Positions 8,562-17,273 of a stretch of 64,000 bases of DNA are shown piece after piece; within the stretch, counting starts at the first letter, position 1; every line of letters starts with the position of its first letter. Origin of the DNA: Hymenobacter chitinivorans DSM 11115 (lineage in GTDB: Bacteria > Bacteroidota > Bacteroidia > Cytophagales > Hymenobacteraceae); NCBI RefSeq assembly GCF_002797555.1, contig NZ_PGFA01000001.1:2480001-2544000 (forward strand), given 5' to 3'. The notes under the pieces are model-generated. The model was given only the letters and a program-made list of their open reading frames with translations. It ran no database searches and was not told where the DNA came from. The position numbers were made by a program, and so were the translations under genes.

Positions 8562-8753
8562 TTAAACCAGCGATACCTTTACGGCATTCAGGCCTTTTTT
8601 ACCCTGTGCAACGTCGAATTGCACTTTGTCGTTCTCACGAATCTCGTCAACCAGGTCACTTACGTGTACGAAGATGTCCTGACCGTTTTCGTCAGATTTA
8701 ATGAAACCAAAGCCCTTGGTGTCATTGAAGAATTTTACTGTTCCTGTTTGCAT
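8562..8753 (-). CDS. cspA: Cold-shock protein (CspA family)
   Basis: A 63-residue cold-shock domain protein. Both RNA-binding motifs are present: RNP1 in KGFGFI (residues 13-18) and RNP2 in DIFVHVSDL (26-34). Proteins of this family bind single-stranded RNA and DNA and melt structures that block translation at low temperature. The gene is monocistronic with its own terminator. A TATCTTTG promoter element lies about 108 bp upstream, giving a leader of roughly 100 nt, a length seen in many csp mRNAs where the leader controls stability or translation. The next gene in the same direction is the DEAD-box helicase, a common functional partner. Confidence 0.93.
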   Translation of the reverse strand: MQTGTVKFFNDTKGFGFIKSDENGQDIFVHVSDLVDEIRENDKVQFDVAQGKKGLNAVKVSLV

Positions 8754-8860
8754 GAGGATATTGTATGGATGTCATTCAAGCAAAGTGGCCATTGTTATCT
8801 GATGCAGCTCCTTGCAGAACGAATAGCAGAATAATGAAGCACATTATCTTAAACTTGAAC

Positions 8861-8868
8861 CAAAGATA
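8861..8868 (-). promoter_or_regulatory. Bacteroidota -7 element TATCTTTG for cspA
   Basis: Exact TANNTTTG on the minus strand, 108 bp before the start codon. It implies a 5' leader of about 100 nt (roughly 8754-8856), AT-rich compared with its surroundings. Confidence 0.55.
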
Positions 8869-9152
8869 CGCATTCTGAATGTAACGGTTCGTGTTATCCA
8901 AGATTAAGGCTCTGTTTGCCGAGTCGGTCATTCCGACAAAGTGGCCTTGAAAGCCTGCAAACGCCACTTATTGACCGATGACTTTTAAAGATTTTTTTGT
9001 ACACCGAGGCGGTAGTCACCGTAAAAAGCCCCGCTGATTCAGCAAACCCAGCCGTACAGCCCAGCTTGAACGGCGCTCTTCTCCTGCCCTTCCCGGGGCT
9101 TAGTTCATGCCCCAAGTGCGGAAGTCGCCTCGCCCAGTCTTTCTCCTACTAT

Positions 9153-9569
9153 ATGTCCGATACTGCCGCTTCCTTCCGCTTCTCCCGCCTGCTCACCGTG
9201 GTCGAGGCCGACATTGACGAGCTCAACCACGTCAACAACGTGCAGTACGTGCAGTTTGTGCAGGACACGGCTGCCGCGCACTGGCACGCGGCGTTTCCCG
9301 TGGGCGAGCGGGAGCAGTATATCTGGGTGGTACTGGAGCACCGGGTCCGCTACCATAAGCCGGCTTTTCTGGGCGAGGAGCTGCGCTGCACCACCTGGAT
9401 TGGCGAAGTGCGCGGGGCCCAGTCTCAGCGCTTCGTGCGCATCGAGCGGGCCACCGACGGGGCGTTGCTCTGCGAGGCCGAAACCCAGTGGGTACTGCTG
9501 GACCCGGCGACGCAGCGGCCGAAACGGGTGACGCCGGAGGTGGAGCAGCGGCTGCGGGTGGCGGTGTAG
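9153..9569 (+). CDS. Acyl-CoA thioesterase, 4HBT (hot-dog fold) family
   Basis: A 138-residue hot-dog protein. ADIDELNHVNNVQYVQFVQD (residues 19-38) is the 4-hydroxybenzoyl-CoA thioesterase/YbgC signature, with the Asp-x-x-x-His-x-Asn pattern around the catalytic helix. VRYHKPAFLGEELRCTTWI and CEAETQWVLLD are the expected strands. Such enzymes hydrolyse acyl-CoA thioesters in the cytoplasm; chain-length preference cannot be read. Start chosen at MSDTAAS (9153); the longer upstream frame does not resemble the family. No operon partner. Confidence 0.85.
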   Translation: MSDTAASFRFSRLLTVVEADIDELNHVNNVQYVQFVQDTAAAHWHAAFPVGEREQYIWVVLEHRVRYHKPAFLGEELRCTTWIGEVRGAQSQRFVRIERATDGALLCEAETQWVLLDPATQRPKRVTPEVEQRLRVAV

Positions 9570-9580
9570 GGTGAGAGAAG

Positions 9581-10138
9581 CTAAAACAGGTGCTGGTTCA
9601 TTTCCTTCCTAGTGCTGGCTTGCAGAGCTCCATTGTGCAACTCCACCTCGTCTTCCCTCCACATCAGGTATTCGAACGCCGCTTTATTGGGAAAGGCGTT
9701 TTTAGTGGGGTCAATTTTGCGGTATACCCAGGCCGTAACCTTACCAACTCCAATTCCACTTAAGGATTTCAGGTAAGTGGAATCTGATTGATAATAGTCG
9801 GAGGCTTTTTGAAGTAGCTCGCAATTTGTCGCTACATCCATATCGGTAACGCAAACTATCCGGTCGTACTGCCCCGTTAGATACGAGTAATGCATGCCAA
9901 CGGCGTAGGCTTTCCCCAGCTTGTAGGCCGCATGATTTTCTGCGGAGGCTTCTACATAATCAAAGCTACAAGCGGACTTCATATCGACTTCCTTGATAGA
10001 GGTGATATCCAGGTCCCGCAGCTGTAACTCGCCAAATTTCCGCATAAGCAGGTATTTCCGATGTATTTTGGCAGCGGCTGTAATCAAGACTATTGCTGCA
10101 ACTATAAACAGAGCAAGGCGCTTTGCGGCTGTATTCAC
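9581..10138 (-). CDS. Hypothetical protein with N-terminal membrane anchor
   Basis: A 185-residue protein with one N-terminal hydrophobic helix (LALFIVAAIVLITAAAKI, about 8-25) after a short positive segment, so it is probably anchored with its C-terminus outside the cytoplasm. The soluble part contains three cysteines (SACSFDY, IVCVTD, TNCELL) and no known motif. Base composition is visibly less GC-rich than neighbouring genes. It converges on the thioesterase gene with a 11-bp gap. I do not recognise the family. Confidence 0.6.
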   Translation of the reverse strand: MNTAAKRLALFIVAAIVLITAAAKIHRKYLLMRKFGELQLRDLDITSIKEVDMKSACSFDYVEASAENHAAYKLGKAYAVGMHYSYLTGQYDRIVCVTDMDVATNCELLQKASDYYQSDSTYLKSLSGIGVGKVTAWVYRKIDPTKNAFPNKAAFEYLMWREDEVELHNGALQASTRKEMNQHLF

Positions 10139-10206
10139 TAAATGCTGAAGATTTAAGCTTATTCGATATACAGTATAAGTGAGAAGCCACCTTTCGCCGA
10201 TTAGGT

Positions 10207-10566
10207 TTAACCCGTTTCTACCCCACCCAGGGCTTGTAAGGCTTCAGATACTAGGTCCATCATGTCGGACTGGCCGGGTGAGGTAGTGAGCCACAGCAGC
10301 ATTTGGCCCTCGTACTCCATCTTGAGCAATACCAGGGCTCGGTAGCGTGACCTTCTCAGCCAGCCCACACCTAGGTCCTTGGGATGAGTCAGTAAGTAGC
10401 TAAACGCTGGGGCTGGATTGGCCGGTGGCATATCAGCAAGAGTGTTCAATGCAATACCGACGGTGAGCCTGATTTTTATGTGGTGCTTTCTAAATACTTC
10501 TGCCAGGATTTCTTCTCTGGGAGGAAATTGCGCGGAAAACGCAAATGCAACTTTGTGTATACCCAT
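10207..10566 (-). CDS. Hypothetical protein
   Basis: A 119-residue soluble protein starting MGIHKVAFAFSAQFPPREE, with mixed alpha/beta character (KIRLTVGIALNTL, RALVLLKMEYEGQMLLWL). No known motif. It lies upstream of the membrane-anchored unknown on the same strand (68-bp gap), in the same lower-GC patch, and the two could be co-transcribed. An upstream start (10620) is possible but adds residues with no support. The 280 bp from 10566 to the next gene hold nothing I can name. Confidence 0.5.
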   Translation of the reverse strand: MGIHKVAFAFSAQFPPREEILAEVFRKHHIKIRLTVGIALNTLADMPPANPAPAFSYLLTHPKDLGVGWLRRSRYRALVLLKMEYEGQMLLWLTTSPGQSDMMDLVSEALQALGGVETG

Positions 10567-10845
10567 AGTAGTAAGCTCGACTCGTTTTTGCAGTGTATAT
10601 AATCGAACCGAAACACTCAAAGCGGGTATTTCTCAAAAAGCCCTGGTTACAATATTCTCCAGCGCAGGCTGAGCACCGGCAAATTCAAACTTGGTTATAA
10701 ACAAGCCCATAGCAGAGTGACTTAAGCGGGCAGCGTGATATTTATAAGAGCTGGCTATATAGTAGGCAGCCGGCAGTAATCTAGCCATTCGGGCCGGTTT
10801 CCCAGCGCTTATCGAGTATCTTGCGAGCCGCTTTCCTCTCCCGCA

Positions 10846-13800
10846 ATGCCCGCCACGTTCCGCATTTACTCGTCATCCGCCGGCTCCGGCAAAACCTACC
10901 AGCTGACCAAGGAATACCTGAAGCTGGCCCTGGGCTCTGAGGACCCGGCTTACTTCAAGAGTATCCTGGCCATTACCTTTACCAACGACGCGGCGGGCGA
11001 GATGAAGGAGCGCATTATCAGCGCCTTGCGCAGCTTTGCCTACCCCGACGACGCTCAGCAGCAGGACGCGCTGCTCTCTGACATTGCCCGGGAGCTGGCC
11101 GAGGAAGGCTTGCTACCGAAGCGGGCCGAAACGCCCGAGGAGCAACGGCAAGAGCTGCGGCGGCGGGCGGCAGCCACGTTCCGGCTGGTGCTCTACCACT
11201 ACGCCGACTTTGGCGTGAGCACCATCGACTCCTTCGTGCAGCGCATTGTGCAGGCCTTTACCCGGGAGCTGGGCTTGCCGGCCACCTTTGAGGTGGAGCT
11301 CGACGGCGACGCGGTGCTGCAAAGCGCCGTGGCTTTGCTGCTGGACCGCGTGAATCGGGACCCGAACGCCGCGTTGCTCAGCCGCTCCCTGGCCGACTAC
11401 GCCCTGAGCAAAGCCGACGAGGGCCGCAGCTGGAATAACCTCTCGGACGAGTTGGTGCAGTTTGGGCGCTTTCTGCTCTCGGAGCCCGTGCACGAGGCCG
11501 TGACCCAGCTGCAGCGCATGTCGTTGCAGGACTACCGGCGGCTGCACGAGACGCTGCGCAAGCGCAAGGAAGTTATTGAGGGCAAGTTTCAGCTGGCGGC
11601 CCTGCAGGCTATTGTGGCTCTGGAAACGGCTGGGGTGACCGAGGCCGACTTGTACCAGGGCAAAAACGGCATCATCGGCTACTTCACCAAGTGGGAAGAG
11701 CGGCTGCTGCCCGACAAGGAGGCCAACAGCTACGTGCGGGCCACCTTTGAGCAGGACAAGTGGTACAGCGGCAAGGTAAAAACCGCGGCCGACAAGCAGC
11801 GCGTGGATGCCGTGAAAGAGGAAGTGACACGCTATTACCTGGAGCTGGAAAACCTACGCGCCACGCTGCTGTCGGACTATATTCTGGTGAACGGCATGCT
11901 GCCCTACCTGTTTCACGTGTCCTTGCTGAGTGAGCTGAGCAAGGCCGTGGACCAGCTCAGCCGGGAACGGGGCGTGGTGCTCATTGCCGAGTTTAACCGC
12001 CGCATTGCCAGCATCGTGCTGCGGGAGCCGGTGCCGTTCCTCTACGAGCGGATGGGGGAACGGTACCTGCACCTGCTCATCGACGAGTTTCAGGACACGT
12101 CCGTGCTGCAGTGGAACAACTTGCTGCCCCTGGTGGAAAACGCCGTGTCGACTGGCAATTTGTCGTTGGCCGTGGGCGACGCCAAGCAGGCCATTTACCG
12201 CTGGCGGGGCGGGGAAATGGAGCAGATTCTGCGTTTGCACAAGAATGAAACGCACTACCTCTACGGCCGCGTGGCCGACGAGGAGCTGCGCGGCCTGCTC
12301 CAGGACCGCTACTATACCCTGGACCAAGCCCTGACACCGGAGCATTTGAACACCAACTACCGCTCGGCCCCGGAGATTATCCAGTTCAACAACGACTTCT
12401 TCGGGCAAGTCAGCCAGACCCACCCGCAGCTACCGCTGGTGCAGAGCATTTACGATGAGCACTTTGGCCAAGAGACGCCCGGCGGCAGTGAGGCTGGCCA
12501 CGTGGAGCTGCTCTTCACCGAAGACGATGCCCCGGCCCGGCGCTACGACCCGGTGACGGGCGACTATACTGCCGAAACCTTGCCCGGCGTGGGCCCAGAT
12601 GAAGTATTCGACTATGAGGCCAGCACGCTGTATTTGACGCTGCAGCTGGTGGAGCAGGCCCTGCAGGACGGATTCCGGCTCCAGGACATTGCCGTACTCT
12701 GCCGCCGCCGCGACAGTAGCCGCCGGGTGGCTAAGTTTCTGAAAGAGCGGGGCTACCCGATTATTTCGGCTGATTCGCTGTCGTTGGAATTTGCCGAGGT
12801 CGTGAATCTGCTGGTGGCCTTGTTTCGGGTGCTCAACCGGCCCGCCGACACCCTGGCCCGGGCCGAAGCCCTGCTGCTTGTGGATAAAGTGGTGCGGCAG
12901 CTGGCCCCCACCCCGGCCCGGGCCCGCCACATTGCCGCGCTGGCCAACGCGGAAAAGGCCCAGGCGTTCTTTGACGAGCTGCGCAGCCTGGGCTACGACG
13001 TGCGGGAGCGGGAAACCGGCAACCTGGGCCTCTATGAGCTGACCGAGCGGCTGATGGGCACCTTCGGGCTCTTGGGCCGCAACGAGGAAAGTGAGTACCT
13101 GTTCCGCTTCCTGGATTTGACCCTGGAATACAGCCTGCGCTTTGGCAACAACCTGAATAATTTCCTGGCCTACTGGGAGCAGAAGAAAAGCGCCCTGAGC
13201 ATCAACGCCCCGGCCGGCCGGGACGCCATTACCATTACCACGGTGCACAAAGCCAAGGGCCTGGCCTACGGCGTGGTCATCGTGCCCTTTGCCGACTGGA
13301 GCCTGACGCCCTACCGCGGCACGCTACTCTGGGGCCAGCTACCCGACGATGCCAAGCCCGTGCCCGAGATGCCGCCCATTGCGGTGGTCAGCCAAACCCA
13401 GGCCCTGCTGCGCACCCCGCTGGCCCAGCAGTATACCGAGGAGCTGGAAAAGACGTTTCTGGAAGGCCTGAACATGCTTTATGTGGCCTTTACCCGGCCC
13501 CGGCACCGCCTCTACGCCATCAGCCGCAGGCCCAAACCGACGAAGGCCGCCAAGGAGTTGGAAGCTCCGGTGGCCGCTGAGCCGGCTAAAACTGTGGCCG
13601 AGCTGCTGCACCGCTACCTGGTGGCTACCGGCACCTGGCACGACGAGCGCACGGCCTATACCCTGGCCGACAGCCACAATTTCGTGCCCCGGCTCAAGAC
13701 CCGGGAGGTTACGGAAACGTATTCGTTGGCTAACCTGACGAGCACGCCCTGGGAGGAGCGCCTGCGCCTGCGCCGGCACGCCAACACCATCTTCGACTTC

Positions 13801-14259
13801 GACGACCAACAGGTGCAGCGCGAGTGGAACCGCAAGCTGCACTACGCCCTGCGCCGCCTCGAAGTAGCCGCCGACGTAGACCGGGTGGCCGCCCAGCTCG
13901 TGGCCGAGGGTTTGGTCAGCTCCAAGGAAAAAGGGCAGCTGGTGAGTTTGCTGCGGCGCACGGTGGAGAATCCGCAGATGGCCCACTACTTCAGCCTGGC
14001 CGTGGCGGTGGAAACCGAGCGGGAAATCCTGGTGGGCGGCACCCGGCGCCAGGACTACAAGCCCGACCGTATTGTGTTTGAGTCGGACGTAAAACCTGCG
14101 CCGGGCCGCGTCACGCTCATCGACTTCAAGATTCCCCCGCCCGAGCCCCAGCACCGGCGGCAGCTCCAGCAGTACGCCGGCCTGTTTCGGCAGCTAGGTT
14201 ACTCCGATGTACAGTGCGTGCTTTACTACTTCGATTCGGAGGAAATAGCGGCGTTTTAG
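10846..14259 (+). CDS. UvrD/AddA-like helicase-nuclease
   Basis: A 1137-residue SF1A helicase of the AddA/RecB type for double-strand-break end processing. Walker A is SSSAGSGKTYQL (residues 8-19); ITFTNDAAGEMKER is motif Ia; LIDEFQDTS motif II near 411; GDAKQAIYRWRGG motif III; LNTNYRSAPEI motif IV; TTVHKAKGLAYG motif V near 798; YVAFTRPRHRL motif VI near 880. The C-terminus PDRIVFE ... LIDFK (about 1092) ... RRQLQQYAGLF keeps the Asp, Asp-x-Lys and Gln-x-x-x-Tyr pattern of RecB-family nucleases. Its partner is the AddB-like gene at 17274, 3 kb downstream with three unrelated genes between them. Confidence 0.88.
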   Translation: MPATFRIYSSSAGSGKTYQLTKEYLKLALGSEDPAYFKSILAITFTNDAAGEMKERIISALRSFAYPDDAQQQDALLSDIARELAEEGLLPKRAETPEEQRQELRRRAAATFRLVLYHYADFGVSTIDSFVQRIVQAFTRELGLPATFEVELDGDAVLQSAVALLLDRVNRDPNAALLSRSLADYALSKADEGRSWNNLSDELVQFGRFLLSEPVHEAVTQLQRMSLQDYRRLHETLRKRKEVIEGKFQLAALQAIVALETAGVTEADLYQGKNGIIGYFTKWEERLLPDKEANSYVRATFEQDKWYSGKVKTAADKQRVDAVKEEVTRYYLELENLRATLLSDYILVNGMLPYLFHVSLLSELSKAVDQLSRERGVVLIAEFNRRIASIVLREPVPFLYERMGERYLHLLIDEFQDTSVLQWNNLLPLVENAVSTGNLSLAVGDAKQAIYRWRGGEMEQILRLHKNETHYLYGRVADEELRGLLQDRYYTLDQALTPEHLNTNYRSAPEIIQFNNDFFGQVSQTHPQLPLVQSIYDEHFGQETPGGSEAGHVELLFTEDDAPARRYDPVTGDYTAETLPGVGPDEVFDYEASTLYLTLQLVEQALQDGFRLQDIAVLCRRRDSSRRVAKFLKERGYPIISADSLSLEFAEVVNLLVALFRVLNRPADTLARAEALLLVDKVVRQLAPTPARARHIAALANAEKAQAFFDELRSLGYDVRERETGNLGLYELTERLMGTFGLLGRNEESEYLFRFLDLTLEYSLRFGNNLNNFLAYWEQKKSALSINAPAGRDAITITTVHKAKGLAYGVVIVPFADWSLTPYRGTLLWGQLPDDAKPVPEMPPIAVVSQTQALLRTPLAQQYTEELEKTFLEGLNMLYVAFTRPRHRLYAISRRPKPTKAAKELEAPVAAEPAKTVAELLHRYLVATGTWHDERTAYTLADSHNFVPRLKTREVTETYSLANLTSTPWEERLRLRRHANTIFDFDDQQVQREWNRKLHYALRRLEVAADVDRVAAQLVAEGLVSSKEKGQLVSLLRRTVENPQMAHYFSLAVAVETEREILVGGTRRQDYKPDRIVFESDVKPAPGRVTLIDFKIPPPEPQHRRQLQQYAGLFRQLGYSDVQCVLYYFDSEEIAAF

Positions 14260-14290
14260 CACCCGCTCTAGTTTACTATCCAACAGCCAG

Positions 14291-14950
14291 TTACCGAAGC
14301 CGGATAAATTCCTTGTTGTGCTGCCGCACGGTTTGCCACTGCTGTCGGCTCCAGGCCATGGCCTGATTGGCTGGTGCCACCGAGTCGCGCAGGGCGCTGG
14401 TTATCTTGGCCGCGCCGGGCCCACCCGTGAGCGGGTCGGTGATGCGGAAGTAGGCGCTGTCGGGAGTAGTCCTGGTGACTTGCATCAGCGAGTAGCGGCC
14501 GGCGGCCATCGGCATCAGGAATACCGCCCCGACGGCAGGCAAAGCAGCCGGAGCTTCCTCGGCTAACGGAGCGGCCGGGGCAGGCGCCACCGCGGCGGCC
14601 GGTTCGGTGTCTTTTCGAAAAAGCCCCACGCCCAGCATGAATAACACCAGTGCCCCCATCAGCAATAGCACCAAATAATTAGTCACCGGAAGCCGGGCGC
14701 TGTGCTGCACCGCGGCCACCGGCGCCTGGTAGGTGGCGGGCATTTCCTTTTTCTCCAGCACCTGCTTGCAGTGCTGACACTGGGTCACGCTGAACTTGCC
14801 CAGCGGAATGACCGGAATCCAGAAGAAATGAAAGTAGCGCGAAAACACCGTGGCCGCCACCGAATTTGGGGTGCCGCAGTACATGCAGGTAACCCCCGTA
14901 AGAGGAGTTGTTGTAATCCGGGTTCGGCCCAGTCCAAAGAAAAACAGCAT
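14291..14950 (-). CDS. Zinc-ribbon membrane protein
   Basis: A 219-residue protein with an N-terminal zinc ribbon made of two Cys pairs, CMYC (about 22-25) and CQHC (about 58-61), spaced by FHFFWIPVIPLGKF, a pattern of small zinc-ribbon membrane proteins. A single membrane helix (NYLVLLLMGALVLFMLGVGLF, about 91-111) is followed by an Ala/Pro-rich linker and a C-terminal domain (FLMPMAAGRYSLMQV) facing the other side. Function unknown. Convergent with the AddA-like gene (31-bp gap). Confidence 0.7.
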   Translation of the reverse strand: MLFFFGLGRTRITTTPLTGVTCMYCGTPNSVAATVFSRYFHFFWIPVIPLGKFSVTQCQHCKQVLEKKEMPATYQAPVAAVQHSARLPVTNYLVLLLMGALVLFMLGVGLFRKDTEPAAAVAPAPAAPLAEEAPAALPAVGAVFLMPMAAGRYSLMQVTRTTPDSAYFRITDPLTGGPGAAKITSALRDSVAPANQAMAWSRQQWQTVRQHNKEFIRLR

Positions 14951-15142
14951 AGGCGATAAAAGCTACGGATGGAAGGAAATAGCGGCCGCAAGCTCGCAGT
15001 AGGCAGTTTGCGGCCGTGCTTCCGATACGGATTAACGCAACAGTTGATACATTTTAGGACAACTATCTTGTACTTCAATGTACTAATTGCGTAAAAAATT
15101 AGTATTTTGCCCCGCCAAAAAATTTAGCAAAATAGATTCGCT

Positions 15143-16402
15143 ATGTCGGACAAGCGCCAGGCCGCCCTCGGCTTCATCTTCATCACGCTGCTGCTGGACG
15201 TAATTGGGTTCGGCATCATTATCCCCGTCATTCCCAAGCTCATCAGCAGCCTCACGGGCGGTACCATCAGCGACGCTTCGCGCTACGGGGGCTGGCTCAT
15301 GTTTGCTTTTGCCAGCATGCAGTTCCTGTTTTCGCCGGTGCTGGGCAACCTTTCGGATCAGTATGGGCGGCGGCCGGTGCTGCTTTTTGCCCTGCTCGGT
15401 TTCGGACTCGATTATCTGTTTGTAGCCTTTGCCCCTACCATCACCTGGCTGTTCGTGGGCCGCATCATTGCCGGCATCACGGGCGCGAGCTTCACCACGG
15501 CCTCGGCTTACATTGCCGACATCAGCACCCCGGAGAAGCGGGCCCAGAACTTCGGCATGATTGGCGCCGCCTTTGGCCTGGGCTTCATTATCGGGCCGGT
15601 TATCGGGGGCGTGCTAGGGCAGTTCGGGCCCCGCGTGCCCTTCCTGGTAGCGGCGGGCCTGACGATGATTAACTGGCTCTACGGCTTCTTTATCCTGCCC
15701 GAGTCCCTGGACAAAGAGCACCGCCGCCCCTTCAACTGGCGCCGGGCCAACCCCATCGGCTCGTTGCGGCAGCTGCAGAAATATCCCGTAATTCTGGGCA
15801 TGGTAGGCTCGCTGGTGCTGGTCTACATTGCGGCCCACTCCACGCAGAGCACCTGGTCGTACTACACCATGTACAAGTTCAAGTGGAACGAGGCCTGGGT
15901 GGGCTACTCGCTCGGCGCTATCGGGACGCTCACGGCCCTGGTGCAGGGCCTGCTGATTCGGCGGCTCAACCCCTGGCTGGGCGCCAAACGCTCGGTGTTT
16001 CTGGGTCTGGCTTTCTACGCCCTGGGTTTTTCGCTGTTTGCCTTTGCTCCCAAGGGCTGGATGATGTTCGTGTTTCTGATTCCCTACTGCCTGGGCGGTA
16101 TTGCCGGGCCGGCCTTGCAGGGCATCATGTCGGGGCAGGTGCCGCGTAATGAGCAGGGTGAGTTGCAGGGCGCTTTGACCAGCCTCATCAGCCTGACATC
16201 CATCATCGGCCCTCCCCTGATGACCAACCTGTTTTCCTTCTTCACCGGACCCAAAGCCCCCGTGCACTTTCCCGGAGCGGCTTTTCTGACCGGGGCCGTG
16301 CTCACCGTTATCAGCATGCTACTGGCCATGAAGTCGTTGCGGCACTACGTGGCGCCGGTGGCACCAGCAGTGCAGGAGCCCGAAGCGGTGGCCAGCCACT
16401 AA
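15143..16402 (+). CDS. TCR/Tet-type MFS efflux transporter
   Basis: A 419-residue 12-helix major-facilitator protein. [16 protein letters not shown] in helix 1 and the loop motif [14 protein letters not shown] (motif A, between helices 2 and 3) are typical of the TetA-like drug:H+ antiporters; [21 protein letters not shown] is motif C/B of that group. The substrate cannot be deduced and many chromosomal members in this phylum do not confer tetracycline resistance. The preceding 190 bp is AT-rich and contains a near match to the -7 element (GTATTTTG). Its stop codon abuts the stop of the convergent DUF1963 gene with no spacing. Confidence 0.85.
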   Translation: MSDKRQAALGFIFITLLLDVIGFGIIIPVIPKLISSLTGGTISDASRYGGWLMFAFASMQFLFSPVLGNLSDQYGRRPVLLFALLGFGLDYLFVAFAPTITWLFVGRIIAGITGASFTTASAYIADISTPEKRAQNFGMIGAAFGLGFIIGPVIGGVLGQFGPRVPFLVAAGLTMINWLYGFFILPESLDKEHRRPFNWRRANPIGSLRQLQKYPVILGMVGSLVLVYIAAHSTQSTWSYYTMYKFKWNEAWVGYSLGAIGTLTALVQGLLIRRLNPWLGAKRSVFLGLAFYALGFSLFAFAPKGWMMFVFLIPYCLGGIAGPALQGIMSGQVPRNEQGELQGALTSLISLTSIIGPPLMTNLFSFFTGPKAPVHFPGAAFLTGAVLTVISMLLAMKSLRHYVAPVAPAVQEPEAVASH

Positions 16403-17161
16403 TTAGCAACAGTCCCAGTAGAAGTAGGCCTGGTCGAACTCGCCGTTTTGCAGGGCCTGAGCACTGATAAAGAAGTGGGCCACGCCGGAGTCGCCGAACA
16501 TGATGTGCTCGTCCATATCGATTTGCAGCAGCTGCACGTCGTTGGCTATTGCCGGAGTGTAGGCCCGCGGGTCGCCCTGGGTGAACAGAGCGTAGCCGCC
16601 CAGCTTGTGCCCTTCGCCGCCAAAAAGCCGGTTAAATTCCTGCTTCTGGGCCCGGGGCAGCCTCGTGTTGTAGGTGTGAGCAGTGCGGCCGTTGAAGTCG
16701 ACGGTAAAGCGGGAATCCTCGATGCCCCCGTACTCGGTAGTCAGCGCAAACTGCAGCGTATGCTCGCAGCGGATCGGGCTGTCGTCATAATGGTCGGCGG
16801 GCAGAAAGCTGAAATCCTGCTGAATTTCCTCGGCCAGCTGCTCGGGTCTGATGTGGAGCACGGCCGCTTCGTCCACGTTGTAGAGTTCCTGGGCCGAGGC
16901 GTAGAACTGCAGCAGCCCCGCCGCGGGCAGCCAGTCGGTGGCCGGCAGCTCAGTCAGATTAATCTGGGCCAGCAGCAAGAGCGGCGCGCCTTTTTCGCCC
17001 CGCGGGTAAGCAACGCTCAATGGCAAATACGGCAGGCCGCCAAACTTACTGGCCGCCGACACCGGCCCGGCCTCCGGGAGCGGGGTGGCCTTGATTTTAA
17101 TGCTGGGCAGGGCATGCTGCTGGATCTGCTCGGCGAAAGGAGCTAAGAATTCGGGAATCAT
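16403..17161 (-). CDS. YwqG family protein (DUF1963)
   Basis: A 252-residue cytoplasmic protein. FGGLPYLP near residue 41 and LLLLAQINLTELP are the YwqG/DUF1963 signature, followed by GLLQFYASAQE and the C-terminal GDSGVAHFFISAQAL. Members are widespread housekeeping-like proteins of unknown activity, sometimes near toxin or SMI1 genes; none is present here. I start at the ATG at 17161 rather than the TTG four codons upstream. Tail-to-tail with the MFS gene, zero gap. Confidence 0.8.
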   Translation of the reverse strand: MIPEFLAPFAEQIQQHALPSIKIKATPLPEAGPVSAASKFGGLPYLPLSVAYPRGEKGAPLLLLAQINLTELPATDWLPAAGLLQFYASAQELYNVDEAAVLHIRPEQLAEEIQQDFSFLPADHYDDSPIRCEHTLQFALTTEYGGIEDSRFTVDFNGRTAHTYNTRLPRAQKQEFNRLFGGEGHKLGGYALFTQGDPRAYTPAIANDVQLLQIDMDEHIMFGDSGVAHFFISAQALQNGEFDQAYFYWDCC

Positions 17162-17273
17162 CGAGTTAGCCAAAACGGTTGGTTGTTACAGCCCAGCAAG
17201 CAGAACCCCGCCAGCCTGGTTGGCGCTCAAAAACCGGCGGGATATCCTCCCCCGCAAGGTATCTTTACTTTCT

